Of a stretch of 53,432 bases of DNA, positions 8,428-16,592 are shown piece after piece. Where the stretch lies: contig JACQFN010000014.1 of NCBI GenBank assembly GCA_016200045.1, positions 1 to 53,432 on the forward strand, read 5' to 3'. The number at the start of each line of letters is the position of its first letter. Position 1 is the first letter of the stretch. Both the position numbers and the translations under genes were made by a program. The DNA comes from Nitrososphaerota archaeon. GTDB taxonomy: Archaea > Thermoproteota > Nitrososphaeria > Nitrososphaerales > Gagatemarchaeaceae. Under the pieces are notes generated by a model. That model was not told where the DNA came from. It saw only the letters and a list, made by a program, of their open reading frames with translations, and did no database searches.

Positions 8428-8862
8428 ATGCTGTACGAAGACGATGTCAAGCACGCCGTCGCCAAGTTCCTAAGAGAGAACCACTGCCGTAAGGTTCGGA
8501 CGATAGGTCTTCATGAACATGGCCTCGACCTTAGTGCAGAATTCCCTGACGGCCGGGCCTTATGGGTTGAAGCAAAGGGCGAGACCAGTTCAACCCAAGG
8601 ATCTCCCTACTACGGTAATCCTTTCAATTCTAGCCAACGCTCAGACCACTTTGGCAAAGCGTTGCTGAAATGCTTACAGTTCGTTTCCGAAGGGAAGGGG
8701 AGAGTGGTGGCTGGTCTTGCCCTTCCTTCAGAGGGCAACACAAGCCTTGTTGACTCAGTAAAACCAGTATTGCGAAGGCTTCGCATCGCTGTGTTTCTGG
8801 TAAATCACGACCTCCAAGTGGTCACTCCTTTAGGAATACCATGGGAGAAGGGTAAACCCTAG
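8428..8862 (+). CDS. Small PD-(D/E)XK-like protein
   Basis: A 144-residue protein with its ATG 8 bases after the previous stop. The core GLDLSAEFPDGRALWVEAKG gives D34, E48 and K50, a compact nuclease-type motif, followed by a helix and a strand as in restriction-endonuclease-like folds. A frame open further upstream (to 8266) lies inside the previous gene, so I chose the ATG at 8428. It overlaps the convergent gene at 8859 by 4 bases. The function is inferred only from the motif. Confidence 0.55.
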   Translation: MLYEDDVKHAVAKFLRENHCRKVRTIGLHEHGLDLSAEFPDGRALWVEAKGETSSTQGSPYYGNPFNSSQRSDHFGKALLKCLQFVSEGKGRVVAGLALPSEGNTSLVDSVKPVLRRLRIAVFLVNHDLQVVTPLGIPWEKGKP

Positions 8863-9515
8863 CCTCGCCCTAATTGTCGCAACTTCGAACTAAGCCTCTC
8901 AAAGTCAGTTTCGTATTTGTGAACCTTCGCTGTCGTGAAACTGCCCCTGTTGAAAGTAGCATAGTGCCAAACGTATTCGACTGCGCATGATGGTGGGAGC
9001 TCGAGCAAATGCTCATGAAGTACACGTAGGAAATACGACCTCGGTCTGTCCATTCCCATTACGGCAATCATCCTCGGTTTCACGATGTTGATTTCCGTCT
9101 GTAGGACAGGAGCAAAAGCGCGAACTATCTCGAATCGCTCTTCCTCTGTCTTGGAATTCCACCGTGAGGGTTGCTCAGCCATTTTGACAAAGTTGGTAAT
9201 ATAACAATGCCACCCGCCCCGTTCATCTGGTCGTCCGTCTTTGAATCCGGCTTTGGCCAGGGCGCTTCTGAACACCTTATCTCCGCGGCTAACCCACCAC
9301 TGCAGCTCAGGATCTTGTAGGGCTTCGTTCTTGGAGACTTTCCTGAGCCCCTGAAGACTCGGGTTCTCTGCCAGGAAAATCAGCCCTGAAGTCATATCTC
9401 CCAAGTATCCTGGACACCAAGGATACTTCTTCCTGTGGTCGAACAATTGGGGGTTCGTAGCGAACACCTTGTCGACTTCGGCCCGTACTTTCGCTTCGTT
9501 CGAAGACACGAACAA
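8859..9515 (-). CDS. Uracil-DNA glycosylase superfamily-like protein
   Basis: A 218-residue protein. The N-terminal part has YLGDMTSGLIFLAENPS, like motif 1 of the UDG superfamily (a GD...LVGEAPG-type strand and loop). The middle has CYITNFVKMAEQ, and a helix-strand VLQTEINIVKPRMIAVMG resembles the strand before motif 2. The C-terminal part has WHYATFNRG, where the family carries an H-P-S/T/A-type motif. The motifs are loose, so catalytic activity is uncertain. It could be a base-excision enzyme or a defence protein with the same fold. Confidence 0.5.
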   Translation of the reverse strand: MFVSSNEAKVRAEVDKVFATNPQLFDHRKKYPWCPGYLGDMTSGLIFLAENPSLQGLRKVSKNEALQDPELQWWVSRGDKVFRSALAKAGFKDGRPDERGGWHCYITNFVKMAEQPSRWNSKTEEERFEIVRAFAPVLQTEINIVKPRMIAVMGMDRPRSYFLRVLHEHLLELPPSCAVEYVWHYATFNRGSFTTAKVHKYETDFERLSSKLRQLGRG

Positions 9516-9611
9516 GATTCCGTCTCTACCTCAAGAATAAATCCATTCCAATACTTCTTGCGTGATTCTCGGCTGCGAGTATCGCTATCCCTTCTTCCAC
9601 TGGTTTTGACA

Positions 9612-9651
9612 GGATTTGAACCCATTTAGCGTTCAAATCCCACCGGGCCCG
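9612..9651. repeat. Palindrome of a tRNA T-arm plus acceptor 3' strand (left copy)
   Basis: GGATTTGAAC (9612-9621) and GTTCAAATCC (9631-9640) form a perfect 10-bp stem with a 9-base loop. The right arm runs on into CACCGGGCCCG, so 9631-9651 reads like the T-arm and acceptor end of a tRNA with a GGGCCCG acceptor. No tRNA body is found on either side. A near-identical 21-base sequence lies at 11549-11569 in the same orientation. It may be an old attachment-site remnant. Confidence 0.5.
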
Positions 9652-9662
9652 GTTTCCTTGTG

Positions 9663-10655
9663 CTAGCGAGCTAGTTCTGGATTTCCTCTTTGAATTGGGC
9701 TCGCCTCGGCATTCCCTTTTGCTGCCTGCCCCCCAAGTTGGCGCCCCAAGTCCTCCAATCGGTCGAAACGCTCGTGGAGGAGTTCTATTCTGGCCTTGCT
9801 AACCCCGGGAATCTTCCCTACCTTCTCGACAAGACTTCTTACGATGGAGGGATTGGGAAGGATGAGGCTGTAGAATCCTCCCTCTTCCCATGCTCCTTCA
9901 TAGAATGTGTGGTCACTGACAACCTCTTGGATTCTGTGCATTGCTTCTCCCCTCCGCTGAGGGGTCTGGAAGCTAACCATCAAGTTGGCAGGGACCGCTT
10001 CCAACGCGCCGAACCTGAGACTCAGCTGTGAGAATACAGCACCGGCATCCAGCAACCTTGACAACCTCCGCTTGAAAGAACGAACTGACACGCCGGCTTC
10101 CTTGGCAAAATCTCGGTAGGTTCTCGATTCGTCATTAGCAAGGGTGGCGATTATCCTTCGGTCTGACTGTGACAGGACGACCGAGCAGGGTGGGAATAGT
10201 ATCCTGGTGAAATCTCCTGACTCTGCTCCAGCTGCCGCGTTAAGCAGAGCGAGCTTTTCTTGCCGGGACCGCTCAGTTGCATAGACGAAGACGATCCCAA
10301 CATAGTTGCTGAGATAGTCCGCCACAACCACCACGTCCTCTATACGTTTGAGCCTGTCGACCACTTCCCTCTTTGATGCTGAAGACGATGCATCAATCCC
10401 ATAACCTGCCATGGTGAGACCAAGCAGGTTCGGGTTCGGGAAGACCTTGTACCCCTTCAGGAAGCCAGAGGCGCTCATCGCTCCTAGTCGGTTCCTTACA
10501 GTCCCCTCAGAAATGCCGAGCCTTTTCCCGACGGCTCTATAGGAAAACTTTGCTCCGGGCCTCGAAGGGTAGAAAGGCTCACCTTGGGCAAGTTCCTTCA
10601 GAATCCGGATGTCGAGCCTGTCCAAGTGAGCAGGATCGATGCGCAAGAGTGCCAT
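9663..10655 (-). CDS. Lrp/AsnC-like regulator with two helix-turn-helix domains
   Basis: A 330-residue protein counted from the ATG at 10655; the frame runs further upstream, but without homologous sequence. It has two helix-turn-helix units: residues about 9-65 (LDRLDIRILKEL, YRAVGKRLGISEGTVRNRLGAM) and about 160-215 (LSQSDRRIIATL, YRDFAKEAGVSVRSFKRRLSRL). Each is followed by an alpha/beta stretch like an Lrp effector domain. Tandem Lrp-type proteins of this layout are found in archaea as global or local regulators. It is divergent from 10698, with 42 bases between the starts, and may control that gene. Confidence 0.65.
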   Translation of the reverse strand: MALLRIDPAHLDRLDIRILKELAQGEPFYPSRPGAKFSYRAVGKRLGISEGTVRNRLGAMSASGFLKGYKVFPNPNLLGLTMAGYGIDASSSASKREVVDRLKRIEDVVVVADYLSNYVGIVFVYATERSRQEKLALLNAAAGAESGDFTRILFPPCSVVLSQSDRRIIATLANDESRTYRDFAKEAGVSVRSFKRRLSRLLDAGAVFSQLSLRFGALEAVPANLMVSFQTPQRRGEAMHRIQEVVSDHTFYEGAWEEGGFYSLILPNPSIVRSLVEKVGKIPGVSKARIELLHERFDRLEDLGRQLGGQAAKGNAEASPIQRGNPELAR

Positions 10656-10697
10656 TGGTAGATAAAGCTGACACTTTTGCGTAACGAGTGTGAAGGA

Positions 10698-11102
10698 ATG
10701 ATGATAAACCGACAGGCCGGAAATACAACCATGAATTCCAATGAAAGCTACGTAATCCGAAGCCAGATGGTAGCGGAGTCCGCCATTGCAGTCAGCCCGG
10801 AGAAAAAGACCCCTTCCAACTTTGCAGCGCAATTGAATGAACCGCAGAAGGAGCTGCTCGACGTCTTGGTAGCAAGGGAGTCAGTCCCTATCGACGAACT
10901 CAGAGAGCAGATCGAATCAGTGCGCGAGCTCATCCGTCTGGGGTGCGCGATCCTAGAAGTGAAATTATACCCCTGGGACGTGGAGTTCGAAGTTCGGCCT
11001 ACGACCGTTGGAATGGAAACCCTGACGTCTCTCGTTGTGAATTCCACGGGCTCTACTTCTCCGAGTGAAAGTAGGACAGCCCTTCTGACAAATGCTTATT
11101 AG
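10698..11102 (+). CDS. Hypothetical protein with a possible winged-helix core
   Basis: 134 residues if it starts at ATG 10698; ATG 10731 is an alternative. The middle (LNEPQKELLDVLVARESVPIDELREQI, then LIRLGCAILEV) resembles a short winged helix. The N-terminus is Ser/Asn-rich. It is divergent from the Lrp-like gene with a TATA-like stretch (about 10658) in between and overlaps nothing downstream. No family is recognised. Confidence 0.45.
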   Translation: MMINRQAGNTTMNSNESYVIRSQMVAESAIAVSPEKKTPSNFAAQLNEPQKELLDVLVARESVPIDELREQIESVRELIRLGCAILEVKLYPWDVEFEVRPTTVGMETLTSLVVNSTGSTSPSESRTALLTNAY

Positions 11103-11127
11103 AGAAACCGAGGTGAATCAAATCAAG

Positions 11128-11418
11128 ATGACATCAGATGTGGTAAAGGTTGCGCCAAAAATAGTCAAAGTAGTCCTCGAGAACGACAGAGTACGTGTGC
11201 TGGAGATGAACTTCAACAAAGGAGACAAACTCGCGATGCATACCCATCCCGCAAACTTCGTGTACGCTGTGACGCCGCAAAAATACAAGTCGACCACGCC
11301 AGACGGCAGGGAAAGGATTGTGGAGTTGAAGAAGGGAGAGGTCTACTCTTCGGGGGCCGTCACTCATTCAGTGGAGTTTCAGATACCAGGCGTCCTGTTG
11401 CAGACAGAATTCAAGTGA
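11128..11418 (+). CDS. Small cupin-domain protein
   Basis: A 96-residue protein that fits a single-domain cupin: LEMNFNKGDKLAMHTHPANFVYAV holds the two His of motif 1, and GEVYSSGAVTHSVEF holds the His of motif 2. The start is taken at ATG 11128 because the 12 upstream in-frame residues overlap the previous gene and are not cupin-like. Cupins of this size bind metals or small molecules; the substrate is unknown. Confidence 0.65.
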   Translation: MTSDVVKVAPKIVKVVLENDRVRVLEMNFNKGDKLAMHTHPANFVYAVTPQKYKSTTPDGRERIVELKKGEVYSSGAVTHSVEFQIPGVLLQTEFK

Positions 11419-11533
11419 GCACCTAGCGAAATCACGGTGGGCGAAGACTGACAGTCAAGGGCCCGCCCGGGGGTCATGCGCTTTGCTGTCGTCGATGGGA
11501 TGTCACCCCGTGTGCCCTCCTTCTGGAAGGGGC

Positions 11534-11569
11534 TTGAACCCTAATAGGGTTCAAATCCCTCCGGGCCCG
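11534..11569. repeat. Palindrome of a tRNA T-arm plus acceptor 3' strand (right copy)
   Basis: TTGAACCC (11534-11541) pairs with GGGTTCAA (11547-11554). The right arm continues into ATCCCTCCGGGCCCG, so 11549-11569 matches 9631-9651 at 20 of 21 positions. A GGGCCCG at 11459-11465 could pair with the end, but no cloverleaf forms between them. The two copies bound the segment with the Lrp-like regulator, 10698 and the cupin. The rest of the 290-base gap (11419-11708) holds only a weak TATA-like stretch (about 11674) before the next gene. Confidence 0.5.
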
Positions 11570-11708
11570 CTAACCTCGAGCGAAGGTCAATGCCGAGGTT
11601 AATCTAACATTGGGATTAGACAGGAGGATCCTCCACGGAGTCACGTAGTCTCTAGTCAAATACTACGAAAAAGAGATTTACTCGTGGAACGTCTCCCTTC
11701 GATCTGAA

Positions 11709-12662
11709 GTGTCGGTCACCGTAGTCGTCCCGACCCATAACAGGTATCAGAAGCTCAGGAATCTTCTCGCAAGCATTAAGGAGAACTGGAGCGAAGAGAT
11801 TGCCTCGGTAATAGTCGTCGACGACTCTGACATCAAATCAACTTTCGATGGCTTCGAGGGGATTAGGCTGCTTCACATTAAGCTAGGTTCGAGGGTTTTC
11901 ATCTCGAAGGCGAAGAACATGGGGTGGAAGACTTCACGCAGCGAGTATGTGTACTTCATAGACGACGACAATGTCATAAACGAGAGAACGCTGCCTGCAA
12001 CCATCGAGGCGATCAAGGGCGCCGACGTGATAGGTGCCATAATGCCTGCCGTGTTCTACAAATCGAGACCCGGTCTTGTCTGGGTGTACGCCACGCCCTT
12101 TCTCAACAGGCGCTTGGGGCTCAACTTGGTGGGCCGAAACCTGCCGCGCGACCCCTCTCTTGAGAACAGGCTGCTGAGGACTGACGCGCTCCCAAACGCC
12201 TCGTTGGTGCGGAGAAAGGCGCTCGAAGATGTCAATGGGTTCGACGAAAGGCTTGTGGTAAACAGCTCCCTCGACCTGACCCAGAGGCTCAAGGCCAAGG
12301 GATGGCGGGTGTTAGCCTACACAGGAGCCCAAACATTCCACGATGTAGAGGCGCCCGGGAGAGTCGGATGGTGGGCCGCCCATGGTTCGGTTGACCCAGA
12401 GCGGGTGCGGTTCGAACTGCGAGACTGGTTCTTCATCATGAAGGGACTGCACCGTGGCGAGGGCCTGCTGAACATTCGCCTCGTAATCCAATCACTCCGG
12501 TTCGTTCTGCCGAACCTGCTTGCTTACCTGATAAGGGGGAAATTCAGAAAGCGCTCGCTGAACAGCGTCCTGGTCGGGTACCTCGAGGGAATCAGGAATA
12601 GTCAAGGACCCGGCCTTGGTCGACATCGATTGTCAGAGGAAGCTGTCACACCGCTGGACTAA
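11709..12662 (+). CDS. Family 2 glycosyltransferase
   Basis: A 317-residue protein with a GTG start. The GT-A fold is clear: VTVVVPTHNRYQKLRNLL at the N-terminus, VIVVDDSD for nucleotide binding, and YVYFIDDDN, the DXD-type metal site, near residue 90. NASLVRRKALEDVNGFDERL follows, the usual acceptor-side region. The C-terminal 70 residues carry one or two amphipathic or membrane-associated helices. It transfers a sugar from an NDP-sugar, probably to a cell-surface polymer or lipid. It stands alone, convergent to the DMT transporter. Confidence 0.8.
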   Translation: MSVTVVVPTHNRYQKLRNLLASIKENWSEEIASVIVVDDSDIKSTFDGFEGIRLLHIKLGSRVFISKAKNMGWKTSRSEYVYFIDDDNVINERTLPATIEAIKGADVIGAIMPAVFYKSRPGLVWVYATPFLNRRLGLNLVGRNLPRDPSLENRLLRTDALPNASLVRRKALEDVNGFDERLVVNSSLDLTQRLKAKGWRVLAYTGAQTFHDVEAPGRVGWWAAHGSVDPERVRFELRDWFFIMKGLHRGEGLLNIRLVIQSLRFVLPNLLAYLIRGKFRKRSLNSVLVGYLEGIRNSQGPGLGRHRLSEEAVTPLD

Positions 12663-12774
12663 TACCGCCACCACAGAACCCGCTTCTCGGGGCCATTCAG
12701 GGCGAGTTCCACTGGCTCCGCTCTTCCCTAGTAAAGGATCTATTTCGTCGCGGGCCCGTCGGCGGATGCTTCTG

Positions 12775-13647
12775 CTATTTCGAAATGGCCCCGACGTAGA
12801 CCCCGGCCAGGACGATTAGGCTCCCGGCGAGAAACGGAAGGGTGATCGACTCCCCGGCTAGGCTGCTGGCGACCGCGAACGTGACGAGAGGGGAAAGGAC
12901 CGACGAATAGGAGGCGGCCGACGCGGTCCATTTGGTAATTACCCAGACAAGAAGGACGAAGGCCACCACTGAACTCGCCACCAGCCAGCCCAGTGCCGCC
13001 CACGTGGGGGCAAGGGATGGAAGCCTCGGCGTCTCCCTGACAAGCAGAGAAACCACGATGAGGATCCCTGAACCGACGGCCATCGCCACTGCGTTCACCC
13101 CGACCGGGTGGCTCCTTGGGAACCATTTGATCACTATCCCGCTCGCAGCCGCAGTCACTGCAGCGATGAGGACGACCAGAAGCGGGACGGGAGGCACTTC
13201 GGCCGCCAACTGTTCGCTGAATATCAGGGAGATGCCGACGAGGGTCACGAGCGCGCCCAGCGCCCCTCGCCACCGGAATCGCTCCAGGCCCACCAGAATC
13301 GCGAGGACAAGCGTTGTCACCGGGATTGTCGCGAACGCTATCGAGCCCATGGCCGCGGGAACCCGGACAAGGCCCCAGTAGACGAGCGCGAACCCCGCAC
13401 CGAACGCCAAGACTCCGTACAGCACTGCGCCCTGAAGCCCTCGACCGGATGGCAGCTTGAGCTTGAATGCGAACGACACAGTGAAGAGTATCGCGGAAGC
13501 AATCATGAAACGAAGCGCTGCGCCCCAGAAGGGTGCAAGCTCTCGGTTGCTGAACCTGACGGCGACGAAGTTGACGCCCAGAAAGACGACGAGTGCTGCG
13601 AAAGCGACGAGTACCCTCCAGTCGAGTCTCTGCGGGCTCCCTTGCAT
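12775..13647 (-). CDS. EamA/DMT-family membrane transporter
   Basis: 290 residues from ATG 13647; 13665 and 13710 are other in-frame starts. The TATA-like CTATAAG (about 13673-13679, read on either strand) lies about 25 bases before 13647, so that start is preferred. Ten hydrophobic helices are visible as two five-helix repeats, with the EamA-type FLGVNFVAVRFSNRELAPFWGAALRF in the first. These proteins export metabolites or amino acids; the substrate is unknown. It is divergent from the ankyrin-methyltransferase gene. Confidence 0.75.
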   Translation of the reverse strand: MQGSPQRLDWRVLVAFAALVVFLGVNFVAVRFSNRELAPFWGAALRFMIASAILFTVSFAFKLKLPSGRGLQGAVLYGVLAFGAGFALVYWGLVRVPAAMGSIAFATIPVTTLVLAILVGLERFRWRGALGALVTLVGISLIFSEQLAAEVPPVPLLVVLIAAVTAAASGIVIKWFPRSHPVGVNAVAMAVGSGILIVVSLLVRETPRLPSLAPTWAALGWLVASSVVAFVLLVWVITKWTASAASYSSVLSPLVTFAVASSLAGESITLPFLAGSLIVLAGVYVGAISK

Positions 13648-13686
13648 CTGGAGCCTGGGGCCCATTTCCCATCTATAAGTTGAGGG

Positions 13687-15090
13687 ATGCGGGACATGGC
13701 AGCTTCCCAAGTGTCACCATCTGAAACTCTTAATCCCGGGTCGACGACCGTCGTCTTCGGTTCAGCATTGGGGGCGCAGGACGAGGGAGTCCGGGAGTTC
13801 GTGATTGCAGGCCACAGAGACTTGGAAAAGGTAAGGAGGATGCTCGGGGAATCGCCGTCCCTGCTGAACGCGGCTTACCAGTGGAGCCAGAGTGACAGCG
13901 AGACCGCGATTCAGGGAGCGGCCCAGGTGGGGAACGCGAAGATCGCGGAATTCCTGCTTGAGAGGGGAGCGCCATTGGACATCTGCACCGCTGCGATGCT
14001 GGGCTGGGGAGGCGACGTAAGACGCATCATTTCCGAGGATGCTGGACAGGTCATGGCGAAGGGGGCGCACGGCATCCCTCTGTTGACCCACGCCGCCTAC
14101 AGCGGGGACGTCGACCTTGTCCGCTTCCTTTACGAGAAGGGAGCGAAGACGGGGACCGCCGCGGCCCTGCACAACGCGGTTAGCAGGGGGCACGTCCAGG
14201 TCGCAGAATGGCTGCTTGAGAATGCGAACCCGGAACTCGGCTGGAAGGACTTCCAGGGCAAGACGGCGCTCGAGGCGGCGGTGGCTCAGAGGCGCGATGA
14301 CATGATCGCGCTGCTCGAAACATATTCGGGATCGAAAGGAGAGCATGTCAGGAGGTTCGAGGGTAGGGCAGATGCCTATTCGAAATACAGGCCGAAGTAT
14401 CCTCGCGGGGTGGTCGATTCTCTTGCCGAAGTGCTCGGCTTCGATCCCGGTTGGGTCGTCGCAGACGTCGGGTCTGGGACAGGGATACTTTCGGAAGTGC
14501 TTCTCGGGAACGGAAACAAGGTCTACTGCGTGGAACCGAACAAGGACATGAGGAGGGCCGCCGAGGAGAGCCTGAAGGGCTACATTCCAATGTTCGTCAG
14601 CGTGGCTGGAAGGGCGGAGGCGACAGGACTGGATGCAGGAAGCGTTGACCTAGTGACGGTGGGTCAGGCTTTGCACTGGTTCGACCCGAAAGGCGCCAGA
14701 AGGGAATTCAAGCGAATCCTGAGAAGTCAGGGATCAGTAGCGGTCGTTTACAATCACAGGAGGAGCGAGAGCCAGGCCGAGAAGGCGTACTCCGACGTGA
14801 TAGAGAAGTTCGAGAGGGGAAGGGCGGAGATCCCCGACGTGGACGACGAATATGTCGCGGACTTTCTGAAGAACAAGGGGTTCAAGAAGTTCGTGATAGC
14901 GAATTCCCAGAGTCTCGATGCCGATGGGGTGCTTGGACGCTTGGCATCGGCGTCGTACATGCCCTCGCCTGGCAGCCCGGAATGGGTAGGAGTGGGGGAA
15001 GCGGTAAGGAACATGTTCGGCGAACACGGGAAGGACGGGGTTGTGACGCTACGATACGACACGCTGGTCTACGTCGGAAAGATTTCCTGA
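13687..15090 (+). CDS. Ankyrin-repeat and SAM-dependent methyltransferase fusion
   Basis: A 467-residue protein. Residues about 35-215 contain ankyrin-type repeats (AIQGAAQVGNAKIAEFLLERGAPLD; LTHAAYSGDVDLVRFLYEKGAK; LHNAVSRGHVQVAEWLLENA). Residues about 220-467 form a class I methyltransferase: FEGRADAYSKYRPKYP, then the AdoMet loop VVADVGSGTGILSE, an acidic strand end (VYCVEPN), and VDLVTVGQALHWFD. The start is uncertain: ATG 13687 or 13696. The methyltransferase half resembles small-molecule or ubiquinone-type enzymes. The ankyrin half would bind a protein partner. The gene is not broken. Confidence 0.75.
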   Translation: MRDMAASQVSPSETLNPGSTTVVFGSALGAQDEGVREFVIAGHRDLEKVRRMLGESPSLLNAAYQWSQSDSETAIQGAAQVGNAKIAEFLLERGAPLDICTAAMLGWGGDVRRIISEDAGQVMAKGAHGIPLLTHAAYSGDVDLVRFLYEKGAKTGTAAALHNAVSRGHVQVAEWLLENANPELGWKDFQGKTALEAAVAQRRDDMIALLETYSGSKGEHVRRFEGRADAYSKYRPKYPRGVVDSLAEVLGFDPGWVVADVGSGTGILSEVLLGNGNKVYCVEPNKDMRRAAEESLKGYIPMFVSVAGRAEATGLDAGSVDLVTVGQALHWFDPKGARREFKRILRSQGSVAVVYNHRRSESQAEKAYSDVIEKFERGRAEIPDVDDEYVADFLKNKGFKKFVIANSQSLDADGVLGRLASASYMPSPGSPEWVGVGEAVRNMFGEHGKDGVVTLRYDTLVYVGKIS

Positions 15091-15194
15091 CTGTTTTCTC
15101 GAGGAGAACGCCGTCGTGCGGAAGATGATATGATTAGGGAGTCGGGGCCGGGCTAACTGCTCGCTTCGATGACCTTGATCTACCAGTGCGAGGG

Positions 15195-15623
15195 CTAGAG
15201 GACTATCAGTTCGCCGCTCTGCATGAGGGGGTGGATGGTGCAGAAGATCGAGCAGTAGATTCGGAAGGAGCCTGCCGTGTCTGCGACGAAGGTTATCGTG
15301 ACTGACTTGCCCGGAGCCACTGTCTCCCTGGTGCTGTCAGAGTAGTGTGCGACCTGAAAGCCGTGCGCCTGCACGTCGGCATTGTACACAGTGATGGTCA
15401 CGGTCGTCCCCTTCTGGACTGTGATAACCGGCCAGCTTTGGTCGCCCTGTGAAGCGCTGTCATTGTAGCCGTTGGCGGAGGCGACTATCAGGAAGGTTCC
15501 TGGTGGCTTCATAGGAGGACTTCTCGCCTGATATACATAGTAGGCTGCCACGATAACCGAGCTGACGACAGCCACGGTCACCAATATGGCAAGGAGGCGT
15601 TTGCGAGTTGAGGTAGCGGGCAA
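15195..15623 (-). CDS. Membrane-anchored cupredoxin with CxxxCxxHxxM metal site
   Basis: 142 residues from the TTG at 15623, six bases after the stop of the upstream ZIP-like gene, so the two are an operon. One N-terminal membrane helix (about 9-31) is followed by a cupredoxin fold. Likely copper ligands are H87 (AHGF), C128, H131 and M134 (C-x2-H-x2-M, as in amicyanin). An additional C124 gives CxxxC as in CuA proteins. It probably carries electrons outside the membrane or binds copper. A longer upstream frame overlaps the ZIP gene and is not used. Confidence 0.75.
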   Translation of the reverse strand: MPATSTRKRLLAILVTVAVVSSVIVAAYYVYQARSPPMKPPGTFLIVASANGYNDSASQGDQSWPVITVQKGTTVTITVYNADVQAHGFQVAHYSDSTRETVAPGKSVTITFVADTAGSFRIYCSIFCTIHPLMQSGELIVL

Positions 15624-15628
15624 TCTGC

Positions 15629-16423
15629 CTACGAGTGGAATAGCGCCGCGAGATAAATGCACGTGAATCCGAGTGCGAACCACACTCCCACCTTCAACGA
15701 ACCGTATGGGGCTGGAGGGTCTGAACCGCCGTAAAGGGGACGGACGAGCCGCAATGCCGCGTAGATTGAGGTCCCGGTCCCGAGGGCAAAGAAGTACGTC
15801 GCGTTGTAGCTGATGAAGTACCCGGTCGCCGCTCCGATAAGGGAAGGGATCGTAAAAAGCAGTGCCAGCACTGTGATGTCTTTCAACCAAAAGGCATTCT
15901 TGGTCCCCTTGGTCTGACGATAGGCGACGTAACACGCTCCTATCATCGTGGGTTCGAGCAATTTGTGCAACACGTAGGCTACTCCCGCGTCGGTTCCCCC
16001 AAAGGCATCCAGCAGGGAGGCGCTCGAGGTTTTGGCTGCGGTGCTTCCGAATGCCGTCCCTTCTCCGAACCCGTGGACGCTGACCGCAATCGCTACCAGC
16101 AGCGGGACTCTAAGACCCAGGGACTGTGCAGTCTCGCTTGCGAACATCTCGTTGTCAGCCGCGAAGAGGAGTACAAACCCGATCACGAAGAGAGTGAAGA
16201 CGGCCAGTTGGTCTGCCCCCCCGGTTAATCCGAGGTCAACGTACAAGTTGGCCGAGCCTCCTATTGTGTCGACGAAGAACCACAGGAAGATCCCAAACGC
16301 GAATGCCGTGAGATACCTCGGTCTAACGAACCTGCCTGCCCAGGCTATCGCCGTTAGTCCGATGAACGCGGGAGCTGCTGTTGAGGCGAGCCATGCAACA
16401 AAGCTCTCGGTGAACCCAAGCAT
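15629..16423 (-). CDS. ZIP-family-like metal transporter
   Basis: A 264-residue protein with seven to eight hydrophobic helices. Two helices carry the ZIP-type metal motifs: SVHGFGEG (H117, E121) and LHKLLEP (H153, E157), matching the H-x3-E-G and H-x3-E patterns of transport helices 4 and 5. The usual His-rich cytoplasmic loop is absent. It is the first gene of a two-gene unit with the cupredoxin at 15195-15623, which suggests copper or zinc handling. The family call comes from the motif pairs and not from a full alignment. Confidence 0.6.
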   Translation of the reverse strand: MLGFTESFVAWLASTAAPAFIGLTAIAWAGRFVRPRYLTAFAFGIFLWFFVDTIGGSANLYVDLGLTGGADQLAVFTLFVIGFVLLFAADNEMFASETAQSLGLRVPLLVAIAVSVHGFGEGTAFGSTAAKTSSASLLDAFGGTDAGVAYVLHKLLEPTMIGACYVAYRQTKGTKNAFWLKDITVLALLFTIPSLIGAATGYFISYNATYFFALGTGTSIYAALRLVRPLYGGSDPPAPYGSLKVGVWFALGFTCIYLAALFHS

Positions 16424-16592
16424 TCGGCTCTGGCGGTGGTCAGATTCGCTTTATGGGTTGTGGCTCGATTCGTGAACTCCCTCTCTTGTCGTCGGAAGTT
16501 CCCTCTCGCTCTGACTTATGCAGAAGGAGGACCGCCAGGAAAGCCAGACAGGCTTGAAAGGATAAAGTCGCCTGCCTGAATCCCATGCGAGT

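Noticed and set aside
11459-11569. Possible tRNA gene of 111 bases with a perfect GGGCCCG/CGGGCCC acceptor
   Set aside because: GGGCCC is itself a palindrome, so the pairing is weak evidence. T8, A14 and a proper D-loop are missing and no good anticodon stem with a seven-base loop forms. Only the T-arm and acceptor end are credible.
12740-13672. Long frames on both strands over the DMT transporter
   Set aside because: Their translations are Arg/Ser/Pro-rich and lack membrane or domain pattern, while the transporter frame has clear helices.
15195-15623. Full CuA site as in cytochrome oxidase subunit II
   Set aside because: The spacing is C-x3-C-x2-H-x2-M; CuA needs C-x3-C-x3-H-x2-M. The amicyanin-type spacing fits better.
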